From: Ktedonobacter racemifer DSM 44963
GTDB taxonomy: Bacteria; Chloroflexota; Ktedonobacteria; Ktedonobacterales; Ktedonobacteraceae
DNA: 64,000 nt
Assembly (NCBI RefSeq): GCF_000178855.1
Contig: NZ_ADVG01000001.1
Coordinates: forward strand, 1,798,001 to 1,862,000
Reading direction: 5' to 3'
Every line of letters starts with the position of its first letter. Position 1 is the stretch's first letter. The notes beneath the pieces are model-generated. The model was not told the origin of the DNA, made no database searches, and saw nothing but the letters and a program-made list of their open reading frames with translations. Of the stretch, positions 61,619 through 64,000 are shown piece by piece. The translations under genes and the position numbers were made by a program.

Positions 61619-62707
61619 ATGGAAACAAGAGACAAGAACAATGCCTCCCCTGGTATGATAGCGCCTGACACAGCCATGCCAATGGAGAGCGAGTACGCGG
61701 TCGAAACAACGGGCAAGGATGGAATCCAGCCCGACATGCGGCAACAAAAAAAGTCGCCGACTCCTTTACAGGATTCCATGCGCCGCCTGCGCCGTGACAA
61801 GCGCGCCATGATCAGCCTGGCGTTCCTCATCTTCTTTATTATCTTGCCCATTATTGGTCCAGTTATCTACCAACATGTTGGGGGTACCTATAACAGCACC
61901 ACCTATGGCAATATCAGCCCCCAGCAGTATCATGATCCCTTCCACCAGGAATTGGATCGCCAGGATGAAAATCCTTCAGGGCAATACTTGCTCGGTACCG
62001 ATAGCGTGGGTCGCGACCTCTTCGCACGCTTGATGGCAGGTATGTTGATCTCCATCACTGTCGCTGTCGTCGTTGAGATCATTACGGTCGTGCTTGGCCT
62101 GACCGTAGGTATCCTCGCTGGCTTCTATGGCGGGTGGATTGACCAGCTCTTGGCCCGCTTTACCGATATTATGTTCGCCTTCCCAGGCCTGCTCTTCACC
62201 ATCCTGCTCGCCGGTATTTTCGGCTCTTCGGCAGATGCAACCTTCAGCCATATCCCACTCGTGGGCGCAAACGGCAATGCACGCCTCGTGCTGGTCTCGA
62301 TGGCCCTGGCCCTGGTTGGCTGGCCCTTCATGGCCCGCCAGGTTCGTGGCCTGACCCTCCAGTTGCGCGAACAGCAGTTTGTGGAAGCCGCGCGCACCAT
62401 GGGTACCACTGACTGGAACATCATCGTCCGGCACATCGTTCCCAACCTGTTTAGCATCGTTATTGTGCAGGTCACCCTCGACCTGGGTTCAATCATCATC
62501 AACGAGGCCGGTCTGAGCTACCTGGGCCTGGGTGTACAGCCTCCTGGCTCCAGCATTGGTCTGATGATTAATGATGCCTCCAACCTGGTCGATACTCATC
62601 CTTGGGAGGTCCTGTTGCCTTCAATTGTGCTTACGATTATCGTCTTGAGCTTCTCGTTCCTGGGTGATGGCCTGCGTGACGCCTTCGATCCACGATCTAA
62701 AGACTAG
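61619..62707 (+). CDS. oppC: Oligopeptide ABC transporter permease OppC
   Basis: 362 residues with an N-terminal extension of about 55 residues before MRRLRRDKRAMISLAFLIF. LLGTDSVGRDLFARLMAG and the EAA loop VEAARTMGTTDWNIIVRHIV are typical of OppC. Six membrane helices. Followed by the interspersed repeat copy C before oppD. Confidence 0.95.
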   Translation: METRDKNNASPGMIAPDTAMPMESEYAVETTGKDGIQPDMRQQKKSPTPLQDSMRRLRRDKRAMISLAFLIFFIILPIIGPVIYQHVGGTYNSTTYGNISPQQYHDPFHQELDRQDENPSGQYLLGTDSVGRDLFARLMAGMLISITVAVVVEIITVVLGLTVGILAGFYGGWIDQLLARFTDIMFAFPGLLFTILLAGIFGSSADATFSHIPLVGANGNARLVLVSMALALVGWPFMARQVRGLTLQLREQQFVEAARTMGTTDWNIIVRHIVPNLFSIVIVQVTLDLGSIIINEAGLSYLGLGVQPPGSSIGLMINDASNLVDTHPWEVLLPSIVLTIIVLSFSFLGDGLRDAFDPRSKD

Positions 62708-62717
62708 TTACCACTTC

Positions 62718-62775
62718 TCCGAAAACCTGAGCGCGGAGCGCTAGTCGCGAGAGCGACGTTGGGTTTCGGAATAAG
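62718..62775 (-). repeat. Palindromic interspersed repeat, copy C
   Basis: On the minus strand: CTTATTCCGAAACCCAAC, GTCGC-TCTC-GCGAC, TAGCGC-TCC-GCGC, closing arm GGTTTTCGGA. It lies inside the opp operon between oppC and oppD. Confidence 0.82.
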
Positions 62776-62797
62776 ATCTTAGCGGAGTAACATAACG

Positions 62798-63775
62798 ATG
62801 ACAGCCAATTTGTTGGATGTAAAAAACCTCAAAACCTACTTTTTTACGCGCAGTGGAGTGGTGAAGGCCGTAGACGATGTGTCCTTCTCTATCAAACCAG
62901 GCCAGACACTCGGCGTCGTGGGCGAGAGTGGCTGCGGTAAGAGTGTCACCGCGCTCTCTATCATGCGCCTGATCGCCAACCCTCCTGGCAAGATCGTGGG
63001 TGGCGAGATCAACTTTAATGGCGAAAATATTCTGGACAAAGACATGGGCGAGTTGACCGACCTGCGCGGCAGCAAAATCTCCATGATCTTCCAGGACCCC
63101 ATGACCTCTCTCAACCCGGTTTTCACCGTGGGTTACCAGATCGCTGAGACGGTCAAACGCCATAGAAAAGATGTCACCAATGACCAGGCCTGGAAGCGTT
63201 CGGTTGAGATGCTTGACCTGGTGCGTATTCCTGACGCGAAGCGCCGCGCGAAGAACTATCCCCACGAGTTTAGTGGTGGCATGCGCCAACGCGTCATGAT
63301 CGCTATCGCCCTCGCCTGTAATCCCCAGTTGCTCATCGCAGACGAGCCGACAACCGCTCTTGACGTGACCATTCAGGCCCAGGTCCTGGAACTGATGAAG
63401 GGTCTCTCGCAGGAGTTTGGCACGGCCGTCATGCTTATTACCCATGACCTGGGTGTGGTCGCAGGCACCTGCCAGTATGTGAACGTAATGTACGCGGGCC
63501 ATGTCGTAGAGTCAGCCCCGGTCAAGCAGATCTTTGAAAGCCCTGCCCATCCCTATACCATCGGCCTACTCAGATCGATTCCCCGCCTCGACGAGGGGCG
63601 TGGCTCCCGACTCACACCTATCGCCGGTCAGCCACCCGACCTCTCGAACCCGCCCGTCGGGTGTCCATATGCTCCACGCTGCCCTCGGGCGCAGAGCCGC
63701 TGTTTGAAGGAACTTCCGGTATTGCAGCCAGTCGGACGCGGCGAACAAGCAGCAGCCTGTTTCTATCCAAACTAA
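62798..63775 (+). CDS. oppD: Oligopeptide ABC transporter ATPase OppD
   Basis: 325 residues. Walker [10 protein letters not shown]-loop [12 protein letters not shown], signature [11 protein letters not shown], Walker [13 protein letters not shown], His switch LITHDLG, and the C-terminal oligopeptide module [14 protein letters not shown]. Powers peptide uptake with OppF. Complete. 15 bp before oppF. Confidence 0.96.
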   Translation: MTANLLDVKNLKTYFFTRSGVVKAVDDVSFSIKPGQTLGVVGESGCGKSVTALSIMRLIANPPGKIVGGEINFNGENILDKDMGELTDLRGSKISMIFQDPMTSLNPVFTVGYQIAETVKRHRKDVTNDQAWKRSVEMLDLVRIPDAKRRAKNYPHEFSGGMRQRVMIAIALACNPQLLIADEPTTALDVTIQAQVLELMKGLSQEFGTAVMLITHDLGVVAGTCQYVNVMYAGHVVESAPVKQIFESPAHPYTIGLLRSIPRLDEGRGSRLTPIAGQPPDLSNPPVGCPYAPRCPRAQSRCLKELPVLQPVGRGEQAAACFYPN

Positions 63776-63790
63776 GGGGAAGAAAAGACG

Positions 63791-64000
63791 ATGGTACAAC
63801 AGCAAGTAGAAACTCCAAAGCAGACTGGAACCACTCTCGTCGATGTAAAAGGCTTGAAGGTTCACTTCCCCATCAAGGGCGGTCTCCTTGGTCGCCAGGT
63901 TGGTTCGGTCAAAGCCGTAGATGGTGTCGACCTGCACATCCGCCGTGGTGAGACGCTCGGCCTGGTAGGAGAGAGCGGCTGCGGGAAGAGTACGACGGGT
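63791..64000 (+). CDS. oppF: Oligopeptide ABC transporter ATPase OppF (partial)
   Basis: Starts at ATG 63791 (AGGGGAAG upstream) and runs off the window after 70 codons. [18 protein letters not shown] is the OppF start and Walker [12 protein letters not shown] is at the edge. Last visible gene of the opp operon. Confidence 0.92.
   Translation, partial: MVQQQVETPKQTGTTLVDVKGLKVHFPIKGGLLGRQVGSVKAVDGVDLHIRRGETLGLVGESGCGKSTTG

Overview
The window looks like chromosomal DNA of a large-genome Chloroflexota bacterium, most likely Ktedonobacteria (inferred, not proven by a marker gene). Reasons: a MurT/GatD pair, RqcH/NFACT, GlpX, NrdR and CtaG genes, many Leu-Ala-rich conserved hypotheticals, tandem solute-binding proteins, and a heavy load of IS200/IS605 tnpB elements, group II introns and DDE insertion sequences.

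Layout. 1-3.1 kb: end of a flippase-like membrane protein, then a serine recombinase fragment cut by a tnpB element. 3.3-6 kb: ctaG, glycerate kinase and a small conserved gene. 6115-22633: a 16.5-kb integrative element bounded by a 28-bp direct repeat and sitting in the transcription terminator of rnpB (RNase P RNA, 22.66-23.07 kb). It carries an integrase split by an IS231-like IS4-family element, an excisionase, a HUH rolling-circle Rep, about 18 mostly tiny minus-strand genes (several Cys-rich, several single-span membrane peptides), SprT-like and DUF488 proteins, and a right-hand AT-richer cargo zone (HTH/acetyltransferase-like gene, Uma2, SUKH-like, small membrane protein). Eight exact GTTTAAAC palindromes lie in this element and I noticed none elsewhere. 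Most stand 20-40 bp before genes or structured blocks, dividing the array into transcription units. 23.1-27.1 kb: an ISAs1-family element and a decayed tnpB that contains an ORF-less group II intron. 27.4-49 kb: core genes (rnc, rpoN, rqcH, gmk, glpX, idh, topA, murT-gatD, a ClpX-zinc-domain protein, hpf, nrdR, a cNMP-binding protein, a TPR protein and two conserved hypotheticals). 49.2-64 kb: an oligopeptide ABC transporter locus with three intact oppA paralogues, the remnant of a fourth, and oppBCDF. Between the first and second oppA lies another tnpB interrupted by a complete group II intron encoding an RT/HNH protein.

Structural themes. (1) A family of about 60-80 bp palindromic repeats (three copies: 6018, 31837, 62718) shows covarying stems. 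(2) Long perfect hairpins (15-25 bp stems) separate several convergent gene pairs. (3) Nested mobile elements are common: IS in integrase, group II introns in tnpB twice, tnpB in recombinase. The strongest candidate for something undescribed is the rnpB-integrated rolling-circle element with its repeated GTTTAAAC motif and a 240-bp structured locus at 13.0-13.25 kb.
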